Shown: positions 16,683-26,953, counted from the stretch's first letter. The stretch is DNA of 64,000 nt from Shewanella sp. VB17 (GCF_013248905.1 NZ_JABRVS010000001.1:4092001-4156000); one strand, 5' to 3'. Numbers and translations: made by a program. The notes: generated from the letters alone by a model not told the origin.

Positions 16683-17906
16683 ATGCAATTTGAAGACTTC
16701 CTGCTTGACCCTATATTATTAGCGTCATTGAAAGCCATGGGCCACCTTAAGCCTACGACTATACAACAACAAGCGATCCCATTGGCCATGGATCAGCGGG
16801 ATATTCTTGCACGAGCACCGACAGGAACAGGAAAAACCGCCAGCTTCTTATTACCAGCTCTTCAACATATTATTGACTTTCCACGCCGATTTTCAGGTCA
16901 AGCACGCGTCGTTATTCTTACACCAACCCGTGAATTAGCCAGCCAAATACACAGGTATGCCTCTCATCTGGCTTATGAGTTAGATCTCAACACCGTCATT
17001 ATTACCGGCGGAGTCCCTTATGGCCCACAGGAGGAAGCATTAAAAGGTAATGTTGATATTCTTGTGGCAACCCCTGGTCGCTTAATGGAGTATCTAGATA
17101 AAGGGTTATTTAACGCAGAAGAAGTGGAAATACTGGTAATAGATGAAGCAGATAGAATGCTCGACATGGGCTTCTCAGCTGCTGTTGAAACCATCGCAAT
17201 TGAATCTGTTGGCCGTAAACAAACCATGCTTTTTTCTGCGACATTAGAAGGCAGCGATGTAGGCCGTTTCTCTCATCAACTGCTTACAGATCCTGCAAAA
17301 GTTGAAGCTGAAGCACCTCGTAGTGAGAAAGCTAAAATTCACCAATGGATCCATATTGCCGATGATAAAGAGCATAAATTTAAGCTCTTATGCAGCATTC
17401 TACAACAAGAAGATACTAAGCGAGCCATCGTGTTCGTTAAAACTCGTGAATCTGTAGCAAGTCTAGATGGGCTACTCCAAAAAGCAGGCATTACCTGTAG
17501 CTTTATGCGTGGTGATATGGAACAAAAACAACGCTTTCAAGCTCTTGGTCGTTTCAGCAAAGGAGAGGTCAACGTATTACTTGCGACGGATGTTGCTGCA
17601 CGTGGAATCGATGTCGAAAACATCACTCATGTGATTAATTTTGATATGCCAAGGTCTGCTGATACTTATGTCCACCGCATAGGCCGTACAGGTCGTGCTG
17701 GTGCTAAGGGCACCGCCATTTCTCTTGTCGAAGCACATGACATTCGCGTTGTGGGTAAAATTGAGCGTTATTTGGACCAACCACTTAAGCGTCGTTTTAT
17801 TAAAGATCTTAGGCCTAAGAACAAGGAAGCGAAACCACCAGGAAAGAACAAAGTTAAACCGACTGACAAGACCTTTAGCAAAAAAAACAAAAAAAAGAAA
17901 AAGTAA
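16683..17906 (+). CDS. srmB: DEAD-box RNA helicase SrmB
   Basis: ATP-dependent RNA helicase that helps early 50S ribosome assembly. Motifs in order: Q motif (TTIQQQAIPLAMDQRD), Walker A APTGTGKT (family usually QTGSGKT), PTRELASQ, TPGRL, DEAD, SAT, IVFVKTRE, RGIDVENI and HRIGRTGRAG. A highly basic C-terminal tail of about 40 residues ends in a run of lysines, usual for SrmB. The 407 residues fit. Followed by two terminator-like hairpins. Confidence 0.93.
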   Translation: MQFEDFLLDPILLASLKAMGHLKPTTIQQQAIPLAMDQRDILARAPTGTGKTASFLLPALQHIIDFPRRFSGQARVVILTPTRELASQIHRYASHLAYELDLNTVIITGGVPYGPQEEALKGNVDILVATPGRLMEYLDKGLFNAEEVEILVIDEADRMLDMGFSAAVETIAIESVGRKQTMLFSATLEGSDVGRFSHQLLTDPAKVEAEAPRSEKAKIHQWIHIADDKEHKFKLLCSILQQEDTKRAIVFVKTRESVASLDGLLQKAGITCSFMRGDMEQKQRFQALGRFSKGEVNVLLATDVAARGIDVENITHVINFDMPRSADTYVHRIGRTGRAGAKGTAISLVEAHDIRVVGKIERYLDQPLKRRFIKDLRPKNKEAKPPGKNKVKPTDKTFSKKNKKKKK

Positions 17907-17936
17907 ATCGACTTAAAATTTAACTCTATTTCTAAT

Positions 17937-17995
17937 AGCCGCTGATAGCGGCTTTTTTTTGCTAAAAAATGACCAAATAAAGGTCATTTTTTAGC
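17937..17995 (+). terminator. Terminator plus second 14-bp hairpin after srmB
   Basis: AGCCGC-TGATA-GCGGCT followed by a run of eight Ts (17937-17960) is a textbook intrinsic terminator. It is directly followed by GCTAAAAAATGACC (17961-17974), 7-nt loop and exact complement (17982-17995), a stem whose arms carry A- and T-tracts usable in both directions. Confidence 0.9.
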
Positions 17996-18098
17996 AACAA
18001 CACACTTAAATCATTTTAGACGTAAAAAAATTTTATCAAACCCCTCTACTCTGTTAAGTTAACCGGAGATCAAAATTTTAACATCGAGCAGAATAATC

Positions 18099-19316
18099 AT
18101 GATAACAATAATACTCAGAAGGTTAGCTCCCCTCTATATTCTGGTTTTTTTCAGTATTGCTGCTTGGCTTCTCATTAACACTAAAAAAGAGCCAGAGCAA
18201 AAAGATGAAACAAAATTAGTGCCTATCGTAGATGTCATTAAAGCTGAACTAAAAACAGTCTCTTTAAACCTTCCTTCCTATGGTGTCGTCACTCCTAAGA
18301 ATAAAACCCAACTGGTTACCGAAGTAAAAGGAAGGTTGCTGATTATTTCTCCAAATTTTGTCGCCGGTGGTGTCGTTAAAAAAGGCGAAAAGCTGGCTGT
18401 CATTGAACCATCGGACTATGAAGCAGATCTCAGTCAGGCTCAAGCAACTTTAGCTCAAGCAAAAGCAGCGCTCGAAGAAGAAGTCGCTCGTGGTGAGGTC
18501 GCTAAAAATGATTGGAAAGGTTATGACCTAGGCCTACCACCAGAGCTGGGATTACGTTTACCTCAATTAAAAAAAGAACAAGCTAACGTAAAGTTTGCTG
18601 AAGCAGCAATGGCTCGTGCTCAGCGAAACCTAGAAAGAACAATTATTAGCGCTCCTTTTGAAGGGATTATAAAAATTAGAAATGTCGATTTAGGCCAATA
18701 TGTCGCACTTGGCACTAACTTAGGAGAGCTCTACGATACCCGTATTGCTGAAGTCCGTTTACCCCTTGCCAATAATGACCTTGCTTACTTGGAGTCAGTA
18801 GATAAACCTGATACTCAAGTCACCTTTAGTGCCTCTCTTGCAGGAAAAGAGATGACATGGACAGGCAATATCGTTCGCAGTGAAGGGGTAATAGATACCG
18901 AAAATCGTATGGTCTATCTGGTCGCAGAAATTAATGATCCGTACCTAAAAAAGATGAAGAAAAAAGGGCAACTCCCTCTCAAATATGGCAGTTTTGTCAC
19001 CGCAGTGATCAAGGGGCGTACGGTCAGTGGCATTGTGAAACTTCCACGTCATATTGTCCATAATGGTCATGTCGCTGTGGTATCTAACAGTAATACTATT
19101 GAACTACGTGAGGTCAATATTATTAGAACCGATATAAACAATGTTTACATTAAAGATAGCTTACAAGATGGTGAACGTATCTCACTAACAAAGCTGGCAA
19201 ATATGACCTCTGGCCAACAAGTCACAATCTTAAGTAAAGTCAGTGAAAACAGCATTAAAATCAATGAAGATGAAATAAAATCAGAGCAAAATACAGCCAC
19301 TATGGATGTTCAATAA
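18099..19316 (+). CDS. RND efflux periplasmic adaptor (membrane fusion protein)
   Basis: Periplasmic link of a tripartite efflux pump. One N-terminal membrane anchor (residues about 9-27), then beta-barrel/lipoyl domain (LVTEVKGRLLIISPNFVAGGVVKKGEKLAVI), a short coiled coil (YEADLSQAQATLAQAKAALEEEVARG), and the returning lipoyl half (RTIISAPFEGIIKIRNVDLGQYV). 405 residues. Its stop shares one base with the start of the transporter gene (TAATG), so the two are coupled. Start chosen at the only ATG before the anchor; ribosome site weak. Confidence 0.92.
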   Translation: MITIILRRLAPLYILVFFSIAAWLLINTKKEPEQKDETKLVPIVDVIKAELKTVSLNLPSYGVVTPKNKTQLVTEVKGRLLIISPNFVAGGVVKKGEKLAVIEPSDYEADLSQAQATLAQAKAALEEEVARGEVAKNDWKGYDLGLPPELGLRLPQLKKEQANVKFAEAAMARAQRNLERTIISAPFEGIIKIRNVDLGQYVALGTNLGELYDTRIAEVRLPLANNDLAYLESVDKPDTQVTFSASLAGKEMTWTGNIVRSEGVIDTENRMVYLVAEINDPYLKKMKKKGQLPLKYGSFVTAVIKGRTVSGIVKLPRHIVHNGHVAVVSNSNTIELREVNIIRTDINNVYIKDSLQDGERISLTKLANMTSGQQVTILSKVSENSIKINEDEIKSEQNTATMDVQ

Positions 19317-22300
19317 TGGAACAACAAAAAGGAATAATGGCGTGGTTTGCCAACAATACAGTTGCGGCAAATTTACTTATGGCCTTCCTTATTTTAGGAG
19401 GATTATTCAGCAGCTTTTTTGTTATTAATAAAGAAATTTTTCCATCCTTTGAATTAAACTACTTACAAATAACTGTTGCTTATCCAGGCGCTGCACCTCA
19501 AGAAATTGAAGAGGGGATAAACATAAAAATTGAGGAGTCTATTCGCGATGTTGATGGCATAAAAAAGATAACTTCAGTCGCCAGTGAAGGAGTAGGTGAA
19601 GTCACTATTGAAGTACAAGACAACTTTGAAGCACAAGATATTTTAGATGAAATCAAGCTCAGATTGGATGCCATTGCCACCTTTCCAGATAATATCGAAA
19701 AACCTAATATCTTCCGTATTAAGCCGGAAAATAATGTTATTTGGGTGTCAGTTTATGGCAATCTTGATTTACATGAAATGAAAGAGCTAGCGAAAAGTAT
19801 TCGAGAAGGCATTACCTCTCTTCCTTCTGTTACCCGAGCCAAAGTCACAGGTGTACGTGATTACGAAATAGGCATTGAAGTCTCTGAAGATAAACTTAGA
19901 GAATATGGTCTCAGTTTTTCTCAAGTAGCTCAAGCGGTTCAGAATTCTTCTATCGATCTCCCTGGTGGAACAATTAGAGCACAAGATGGGGACATACTAC
20001 TACGAACCAAAGGTCAGGCATACACAGGGGACGATTTTGCTAATATTCTGGTGTCTACTCGTCCAGACGGTAGCAGAGTGATGTTGCCACAAGTCGCCAC
20101 AATTAAAGATGACTTTGAGGAAAGACTAGAATATACCCGCTTTAACGGTAAACCCGCTGCGATGATAGAAGTCAGCAGTATTGACGATCAAAATGCACTG
20201 GATATTTCTGCTGAAGTCAATAATTACATCGCGCAACGCCGCACCACTCTTCCTGCAACAGTACAAATTGATACTTGGGGAGATCTCACCCATTACCTCA
20301 AAGGTCGATTGAACATGATGCTATCAAACATGTTCTATGGCGCTATTTTGGTGTTTATCATTCTCGCGCTATTCCTCGATATTAAGCTCGCCTTCTGGGT
20401 TATGATGGGACTGCCAGTGTGTTTTTTAGGGACAGCGCTATTAATGCCCATTGAGCCTTTTTCTATGTCGATTAATCTATTAACCCTATTCGCCTTCATT
20501 TTAGTACTGGGCATCGTCGTCGATGACGCCATTGTCATAGGAGAAAGTGCATACACTGAAACCGAGTTACACGGTCACTCTTTAGATAATGTGATTAAAG
20601 GGGCAAAAAGAGTCGCTATGCCAGCTACCTTCGGTGTGTTAACAACAATAGCCGCCTTTATACCCATGTTAATGGTCTCTGGCCCTCAAGGAATCATTTG
20701 GAAATCCATTGGCATGATAGTTATCCTCTGTTTAGCCTTCTCTTTGGTAGAATCAAAGTTAATCTTACCTGCTCATTTAGCGCATATGAAACCCAAAAAA
20801 AACCTGAAAAACCCAAATAAACTTGGCCAGTTAAAACGTAATTTCAACAATCATATTCAGCATTTTATCCATCATCAATACCGCCAATTTTTAACTACTT
20901 GCATTCAACACAGGTATAGCGTTGTAGCCGTATTTATTGGAGGACTTATTTTATCTCTCGCGCTTGTAATGAGTGGGACAGTACGCTGGGTTTTCTTTCC
21001 AGATCTACCTTCAGATTTTATTCAAGTTCATTTGGAAATGGAAACGGGGAGTTCAGAAGAAAATACTTTAAAAGTCGTTAAAGATATTGAAGATGCCCTT
21101 TATTCTATGGATCAAAAAATAACCGACGAAATGGGATATTCAGTCGTTAAGCACAGCTTTATTGATATGAAATCACGCACTTCTGCCTTTATCCTTGCAG
21201 AGCTAACAAAAGGCGAAGATCGTGATGTCGATGGTATTAAAATCGCCAGTGTCTGGCGTGAATCTTTTCCTGAATTTCTATCGGTTAAAAAATTAAGCAT
21301 CGATGCCAGCACCAATGATGCAGGCGGTGATATCTCATTTAGGCTGTCCTCAAATAATCTAGAACAGCTTGCACAGGCCTCATCAGAACTCAAGCATAAA
21401 CTAAAAACCTATGAAGGCATCGATGATATTTCCGACAATGATTCATCAGGAAGCCAAGAGATCCGCCTTACTATTAAACCCGAAGCTGAAGCACAAGGAT
21501 TAAGCTTATCAGATCTGGCAAGTCAAGTTCGCTATGGCTTCTACGGCTTCGAAGCTCAAAGGATATTGCGTAATAAAGAAGAAATAAAAGTCATGGTTCG
21601 CTATCCTCTCGATCAACGCCGCTCTGTTGGCCACCTTGAAAATATGATGATCCGCACACCAAATGGTATATCTGTTCCTTTTTCTGCAGTCGCTGAAATT
21701 GAACTCGGTGATTCTTATTCATCAATCACCCGTGTTGACGGGCGTCGAGCCATTTCGATCATCGCCAATGCAGACAAAGATAAAATAGAGCCTTCTAAAA
21801 TCGTCACTGAAATTCAGGAACAATTTATTCCCTATTTAGAAAGTCAGTATCCTGAAATTTCAACAAGTTTAGATGGGGGAAGTGCGGATGAACAAAGTGC
21901 ATTAATTAGCTTGATACAAGGTTTCTTATTCGCACTATTTGCCATTTACGCCTTAATGGCCATACCATTAAAATCTTATAGCCAACCATTAATCATCATG
22001 GCAGTGATCCCATTTGGTATCATTGGTGCAATCTTTGGTCATTTGATTCTGGGTCTAGCTCTCAATATTCTCAGCTTATGCGGTATTATTGCACTCGCTG
22101 GAGTTGTCGTAAATGATTCGCTCATTTTAGTCGACTTTGTCAACCAAGCTCGCGCCAAAGGCATGTCAATAGCACAAGCAGTTATTGACTCTGGTTGCTA
22201 TCGTTTCCGTGCGATTATTTTAACGTCATTAACGACGTTTGTTGGACTTATTCCTATTCTTTTAGAAACAAGCTTACAAGCTCAAATTGTTATTCCTATG

Positions 22301-22477
22301 GCAACCTCACTCGCATTCGGTATTTTGTTCTCTACTGTCGTAACCTTAGTATTGATACCACTACTCTACATCATACTCGATGATACTAAACAGTTATTGT
22401 CATGGTTAATCAAAGTACTACAAAGTTTATATCAATGGTGGTGGCAACCAAAAGATAAAAGCTCACTACCTCGTTAA
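19316..22477 (+). CDS. RND-family efflux transporter, inner-membrane pump
   Basis: Proton-driven AcrB-like pump of 1053 residues. It has the first transmembrane helix (NTVAANLLMAFLILGGLFSSFFVI), a porter domain (YPGAAPQEIEEGI, VDGIKKITSVASEGVGEV), and the Asp pair of TM4 that carries protons (LGIVVDDAIVIGES). The second half repeats the layout (GVVVNDSLILVDFVNQAR) with Asn in place of the first Asp, as is usual. No outer-membrane channel or regulator lies beside it, so it probably uses a TolC encoded elsewhere. Substrate unknown; family HAE-type, drugs or lipophilic compounds. Confidence 0.94.
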   Translation: MEQQKGIMAWFANNTVAANLLMAFLILGGLFSSFFVINKEIFPSFELNYLQITVAYPGAAPQEIEEGINIKIEESIRDVDGIKKITSVASEGVGEVTIEVQDNFEAQDILDEIKLRLDAIATFPDNIEKPNIFRIKPENNVIWVSVYGNLDLHEMKELAKSIREGITSLPSVTRAKVTGVRDYEIGIEVSEDKLREYGLSFSQVAQAVQNSSIDLPGGTIRAQDGDILLRTKGQAYTGDDFANILVSTRPDGSRVMLPQVATIKDDFEERLEYTRFNGKPAAMIEVSSIDDQNALDISAEVNNYIAQRRTTLPATVQIDTWGDLTHYLKGRLNMMLSNMFYGAILVFIILALFLDIKLAFWVMMGLPVCFLGTALLMPIEPFSMSINLLTLFAFILVLGIVVDDAIVIGESAYTETELHGHSLDNVIKGAKRVAMPATFGVLTTIAAFIPMLMVSGPQGIIWKSIGMIVILCLAFSLVESKLILPAHLAHMKPKKNLKNPNKLGQLKRNFNNHIQHFIHHQYRQFLTTCIQHRYSVVAVFIGGLILSLALVMSGTVRWVFFPDLPSDFIQVHLEMETGSSEENTLKVVKDIEDALYSMDQKITDEMGYSVVKHSFIDMKSRTSAFILAELTKGEDRDVDGIKIASVWRESFPEFLSVKKLSIDASTNDAGGDISFRLSSNNLEQLAQASSELKHKLKTYEGIDDISDNDSSGSQEIRLTIKPEAEAQGLSLSDLASQVRYGFYGFEAQRILRNKEEIKVMVRYPLDQRRSVGHLENMMIRTPNGISVPFSAVAEIELGDSYSSITRVDGRRAISIIANADKDKIEPSKIVTEIQEQFIPYLESQYPEISTSLDGGSADEQSALISLIQGFLFALFAIYALMAIPLKSYSQPLIIMAVIPFGIIGAIFGHLILGLALNILSLCGIIALAGVVVNDSLILVDFVNQARAKGMSIAQAVIDSGCYRFRAIILTSLTTFVGLIPILLETSLQAQIVIPMATSLAFGILFSTVVTLVLIPLLYIILDDTKQLLSWLIKVLQSLYQWWWQPKDKSSLPR

Positions 22478-22592
22478 ACATCCACTTTTAAAGAATAACG
22501 AATATTTATAAACATTTACACAACCTAAATACAGCATAAAACAAACAAAAAACAACTCAAAAATAAAATAAACGAGCCAGAAAAATAACCAG

Positions 22593-22613
22593 TTAGCATA
22601 ATAATTATGCTAA
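22593..22613. promoter_or_regulatory. Inverted repeat upstream of the PAS sensor gene
   Basis: TTAGCATAAT, one base, then ATTATGCTAA: 10-bp perfect arms in the 225-nt gap between the pump gene and the sensor gene. Either an operator for the downstream gene or a weak terminator of the pump; there is no T-run. Confidence 0.4.
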
Positions 22614-22702
22614 TTATCATTAGGTTGTATCAATTTAACTGACACTGTTTGTATAGTAAATTTGTGTTAATATGTCGCTCAAACAAACAACTTAAAACTT
22701 AG

Positions 22703-24919
22703 ATGCCGACGCGAAAACAACCTCTTCTCATTTCAGCTCAAGGGATCCATTGGTCTCACCAGCGCTTGCTGGCGCTTGCTGTTCAGATATGCCTATTAGT
22801 TCTCAGTGTTATATTCCTCAGTAATGTCATCATTACCTTAGGAGAACGTCGACTGCAAGAAGACTGGGCAACTCAGAGATACAGTGAACTTCAGACTGTT
22901 GGAACCGTAATTGCAGATAAAGTGGCATTTCAGCAATTTAGTACTCAGGTATTTGCTAAATCGGAATTACTTAAACGCTATCTCAATGTCCCTAGCACGG
23001 AAAGAGAAGAAAAGTTGAAACAAAACTGGAAAATTATCAAAGATAATATACCAGAACTCCTTGATATGGCATTATTCGATCCTCAGGGACATTTTAAATT
23101 TGCCACCAGCGATAACTTTGGCCATAAGCCTCTTCCCCCTGCACTACTCGGTGCCTCACGTAATATGGGAGGCAACGAAATCTACACATCGCCACTCGAA
23201 TTTAGTCCAATAAACGGCAAACTACAGCCTTACATGTATCAACTCGCTTGGCTTGAAAATCCAGATCAAAGCATCAGAGGATATCTGGTTACTTACCATT
23301 CAATGTCAGAAATATTAAAAAATATAAAACCAGCTTATTCTAGCAATCCATCTCCTCTACTTATGTTTGATACACAGGGGCTCCTTTATGCAGGAGCTGA
23401 ATCTCGTACTTCATTACAAAGAGTGCCGGACACAATAGGAGGAAGCCTAAGACAAAGTTATCCCGCACTTTGGCGAAAAATGGCAACCAGTAACTTCGGC
23501 CAGTTTCATGGAGACAACGCAACATTCGTCTATCTTAAGGTCGAATTAACCACCCAATACGAAACTCGTCGAGAATACTTACTTGTTTCATACATACTTA
23601 ACAATGAAATTGCAACACACTTTTATCAATGGCGAAGCATACTTATCATAGGCGCATTGATTTTAACCATCCTAGCCTCTTTACTTATATTTATCAGTCA
23701 CCTTTACAGGCTAGAACAAGGATCCCATAAATACAGTATCGAACTCGCTAGTCGCTTATTTCATCGGAATGTCGGTTGTATCATCGTCAATGACAATAGT
23801 CGTGTTGTCTCAGCAAACAAGAAAGCAGCTAAACAATTAGGCTTACCTAAAGATGAACTGCTCGATCGCAGTTTACAAAGACTTTTACACCTCGAAAATG
23901 ATGAATATACAGATATCATACTGCATGTTTTGCAACATGGTGAATGGAAAGGTGAGTTTAACTCAGGAACTGATAATCAGGCACAATTAACCGCTCACAT
24001 CAAAACTCAACATAATTCAGTAAAAACGAAACAATACTTATTAATCACTTTTGAAGATGTCAGCGAACTAAATAGTGCTAAAAATGATGCTTATATTAAC
24101 CATATGCTTAATGGTAGCGCAGTAGCAACAGCACTTATTCATGCCGATGGTAAGCTGGTGCGCACTAATCAAGCTTTTGAGGAACATTTTCAAATACAAC
24201 AAGGCACGACTCAATGCCTAACCGATATTTTAGATCACGACTTAGGCAATAAATGGCATCAAATATTGCAACAGATCATTCTTCAGGGTACTTGGAAAGG
24301 ACAGGTACTGTGTTCACAAAATCATATTACCAGCAGCTGCCTTCAAGCAACCCTTAAGGGGTATCTTGACACCTCTGGTGAAATTGAATATATCGTTTGC
24401 ACCTTTGAACAAGCTGTTCAAAAAGAATCCCCTTTAAAGCGTAGTAATATGGTACCGCACCGCACAACGGTATTAGTCAATCCTAGGGACTTAGAAAGCT
24501 ACTTTAAGTCACTTTCTTCTACCAATAGAGAAACATCGAGTTTAATACTAATAGACATTACAGCAGAGAACATGCTGAGTCACATGAGTGATAGCAGTCA
24601 ACTTGAAAATAGGCAGAAAGAAGTTGAGCTTCAAATCTTACATGATCTGCCGATTGGATATCAGATGTCCCATTGGCAGTTAGGTAAATTAATCATAATA
24701 TTACCAAGTACAAATGCAGATGAAGCGCATCACTTCGCAATAAAATCAATGAGTAATTTAAAGGATATTGGCTTGAATGAGGGAATATGTATGGGTATTG
24801 CTGCTTATCAAACAGGACAAACGTTAGAGGAATACTTCAGCAATGCTGAAGTCGCCCTTAAACGAGCAAAGCAAACCGGTGAACAAATGATCTGCCAAGC
24901 ATTCACTAGGCAAACATAG
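22703..24919 (+). CDS. Membrane sensor with two PAS-like domains and a degenerate GGDEF domain
   Basis: A 738-residue signalling protein. TM1 at about residues 24-48, a periplasmic sensor domain of about 265 residues (includes DMALFDPQGHFKFATSDNF), TM2 at about 311-335, then two PAS-like units (NVGCIIVNDNSRVVSANKKA at about 355 and TALIHADGKLVRTNQAFEEH at about 475). The C-terminal 150 residues are GGDEF-like (LIIILPSTNADEAHHFA, EGICMGIAAYQTGQTLEEY, ALKRAKQTGEQM). At the signature position it reads SHWQLGKLIIILP instead of R-x-GGDEF. It is therefore unlikely to make c-di-GMP and may bind a nucleotide or partner. A 10-bp direct repeat (GCGCTTGCTG twice) occurs in codons about 23-28. Confidence 0.82.
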   Translation: MPTRKQPLLISAQGIHWSHQRLLALAVQICLLVLSVIFLSNVIITLGERRLQEDWATQRYSELQTVGTVIADKVAFQQFSTQVFAKSELLKRYLNVPSTEREEKLKQNWKIIKDNIPELLDMALFDPQGHFKFATSDNFGHKPLPPALLGASRNMGGNEIYTSPLEFSPINGKLQPYMYQLAWLENPDQSIRGYLVTYHSMSEILKNIKPAYSSNPSPLLMFDTQGLLYAGAESRTSLQRVPDTIGGSLRQSYPALWRKMATSNFGQFHGDNATFVYLKVELTTQYETRREYLLVSYILNNEIATHFYQWRSILIIGALILTILASLLIFISHLYRLEQGSHKYSIELASRLFHRNVGCIIVNDNSRVVSANKKAAKQLGLPKDELLDRSLQRLLHLENDEYTDIILHVLQHGEWKGEFNSGTDNQAQLTAHIKTQHNSVKTKQYLLITFEDVSELNSAKNDAYINHMLNGSAVATALIHADGKLVRTNQAFEEHFQIQQGTTQCLTDILDHDLGNKWHQILQQIILQGTWKGQVLCSQNHITSSCLQATLKGYLDTSGEIEYIVCTFEQAVQKESPLKRSNMVPHRTTVLVNPRDLESYFKSLSSTNRETSSLILIDITAENMLSHMSDSSQLENRQKEVELQILHDLPIGYQMSHWQLGKLIIILPSTNADEAHHFAIKSMSNLKDIGLNEGICMGIAAYQTGQTLEEYFSNAEVALKRAKQTGEQMICQAFTRQT

Positions 24920-24964
24920 GAAATTTAAAAAGCAATACGAAAACACTAACGCGGTTATTGTAGA

Positions 24965-26350
24965 TTAGTCTATGACAGTGATCCCATCAGGAAGATCACT
25001 TTGACTAATATCCACAATAGTAGAACGGCTCATGGTGATTTTGTATCTAGCATACTGCACCTCTTCTTTCCCATCTTTAAGCGCCAAAATCATATTAATC
25101 TGATAACGGCGCTCAACAGAATCATTACTGATCTTGCCCTCTTGTTCTTTATAAATTTTAGCCCTGCCCCGTTCTAAATAACGAGCAAATGGCGCTAAAC
25201 TGAAGTTAACTTGCTCTTGAATTAATGTGTAGCCTGTTAAAAACTCTTTTTGAGTCACGCGAGTATGGAGCCCATAGTGCAGTACTTCAGCATCGAGTTT
25301 ATTCTGAGTATGACGCCTCTGTAGTATATCAGAGACAGTATGAGGCAGTTCAGAAGGCTTGATAAAATCTAACCAAACTAACTGCCTAGCAATAGCCGTT
25401 TGACTTGTCGTATCCCTTAGAGTTCGACTCCACTTGGGTCGTCCCTTTTGAATGATACGCCATAATGCATTACGTATATCTTCTTTAAAAATCTCACGAA
25501 ATCCATAAATCACCGCCAAGGTTAATACGAGTGCTATCGTTAAACCACTGAACACACCTTGAGCCTTAATAATTAACGCTGAGACAACAAGCATCACCAT
25601 GGCAGTAGCAAAACCCGTTGTCATTTTTTTAAGGCCGGTACCTAAAGTCTTAATCTCATCTTTTAACACTACACCTTGCTGAATTAATCGCCTTAATAAC
25701 AGCATTTTATTAGAGATACGATTAGGATCATCTTGAGTTTGTGATGAATTATATCGTCTCGAGTCGCGATGTTGAGCCTCTGCACGGCACTGAGCAACGA
25801 CAGCATCCAACATCTCACTATACTCACTGCCTCTGGGCGCTCGTGACAGTAATTTAAGTAATTGCTGTTCACAAAACCAGGAGAGATAATTGTCAGCATT
25901 TTCAAAATAAGACTTCCACTTAGGATCACTTGGCTCATTACGACGAAACTTTTTTAAAAGTTGCGCAACCAATTCACTCAACTCAGTAAGGGCTTTAAAA
26001 AACTCTGTAGGTCCTTCAATCTGGCTAAGCTCCTTGCTGTCTGTTTCAATAGCGACAGCAAATTGGTAAGCAAAAAGATTCAGATAGAGCCTAAACTCCT
26101 CAACCGTACGCTTTTTCTGACTCGCAAAACGACTCTGCACTAAAGGAAGGTGTAAACCAGCTGAATAATAAGAACGACGCCCAGTGATCGCAGAATAATA
26201 ATACTCTTCCTCGTTAAGACTATTAGAATCTATCCCCATCTCTTTAGGCAAGAAAAAGTAAAGATCAAGGCGCCTATTATCCCCCACTGTCATCTGGTGA
26301 ATAAATTTGATTGAGAGAGATTCTTCCTGCTTAATGCGAATTTTAGACAC
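24965..26350 (-). CDS. Conserved protein with two central membrane helices, function unknown
   Basis: A 461-residue protein I do not recognise. The N-terminal 240 residues are soluble and charged (LDLYFFLPKEMGIDSNSLNEEEYYYSAITGRRSYY). Two membrane helices lie at about 246-263 and 267-285 (GFATAMVMLVVSALIIKAQG, GLTIALVLTLAVIYGF), and the C-terminal 170 residues are again soluble, ending in a likely beta-rich segment (RRYQINMILALKDGKEEVQYARYKITMS). It is a single gene, convergent with the PAS sensor, 45 nt apart. Codon use resembles the surrounding core genes, unlike the Rhs island that follows. Confidence 0.75.
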   Translation of the reverse strand: MSKIRIKQEESLSIKFIHQMTVGDNRRLDLYFFLPKEMGIDSNSLNEEEYYYSAITGRRSYYSAGLHLPLVQSRFASQKKRTVEEFRLYLNLFAYQFAVAIETDSKELSQIEGPTEFFKALTELSELVAQLLKKFRRNEPSDPKWKSYFENADNYLSWFCEQQLLKLLSRAPRGSEYSEMLDAVVAQCRAEAQHRDSRRYNSSQTQDDPNRISNKMLLLRRLIQQGVVLKDEIKTLGTGLKKMTTGFATAMVMLVVSALIIKAQGVFSGLTIALVLTLAVIYGFREIFKEDIRNALWRIIQKGRPKWSRTLRDTTSQTAIARQLVWLDFIKPSELPHTVSDILQRRHTQNKLDAEVLHYGLHTRVTQKEFLTGYTLIQEQVNFSLAPFARYLERGRAKIYKEQEGKISNDSVERRYQINMILALKDGKEEVQYARYKITMSRSTIVDISQSDLPDGITVID

Positions 26351-26691
26351 TGGGCCCCTGAATATTTGCGAAGTTAAATCAGATAGTTATTTTTATAGCT
26401 CTCATTATAGCCCAAAAGCCATTGATTAAACGGAACCATGGTCGAATGTGAGAACGTTCGCTTAAAAAAACACCTAAAACACAAATAATCAGTCATTGTC
26501 ATCATTGACATTCATGCTATTTACAATAGATATTTTTCGTCGTGCACAGCACTATTTAGCTAACACACACGACCACATAAGACATACTGGAAGTATTAAT
26601 GCCATGGAGCACATGGAAGTGCTAAAATGGCCACCTCCAATCTTCTACCGATTGATCTCGGCGCACTGGGTCTGATAATTAATTTTCGCCT

Positions 26692-26787
26692 TGAAAACGC
26701 AGCGGATTATCGACTTCACTGACAATTTTCAGCGCCACGTCGTCGTAAGCTTGGTAACTCACCGACTAGACGATGTCGCCTTGCTCA
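26692..26787 (-). pseudogene. Rhs core fragment
   Basis: The minus strand reads SVSYQAYDDVALKIVSEVDN then PLRFQG, matching SVSYQAYGNVALQTVNEVDN in the intact Rhs protein of this window. It ends abruptly at both sides, joined to the hairpin repeat at 26787. A decayed relic of another rhs gene. Confidence 0.8.
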
Positions 26788-26797
26788 TAGGTAAGTT

Positions 26798-26822
26798 AAA
26801 GGTGGTAGCTGTGACCACCTTT
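26798..26822. repeat. 25-nt hairpin repeat, copy 1 of 3
   Basis: AAAGGTGGT, 7-nt loop AGCTGTG, ACCACCTTT, followed by TAAT and then TGTCTTGGTAATTT. The same hairpin occurs at 29924-29948 and 31310-31334. Copies 1 and 3 are preceded by the same Rhs-core junction (GATGTCGCCTTG, then TCATAGGTAAGT). Confidence 0.85.
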
Positions 26823-26953
26823 AATGATGAATGTCTTGGTAATTTATGTCCACTATCTTGGGTGATGTCTTGATAATTTTCTATGAGCCGATGCTTAATC
26901 CACTATCTTGGGTGTCTTGATAATTTTGTTCTTTAGGGCGTCACCTAAATAAG

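Noticed and set aside
22600..22625. Fur-box-like sequence AATTATCATTAGG before the PAS sensor gene
   Set aside because: Only one half-site fits the Fur consensus and the downstream gene is not an iron gene.
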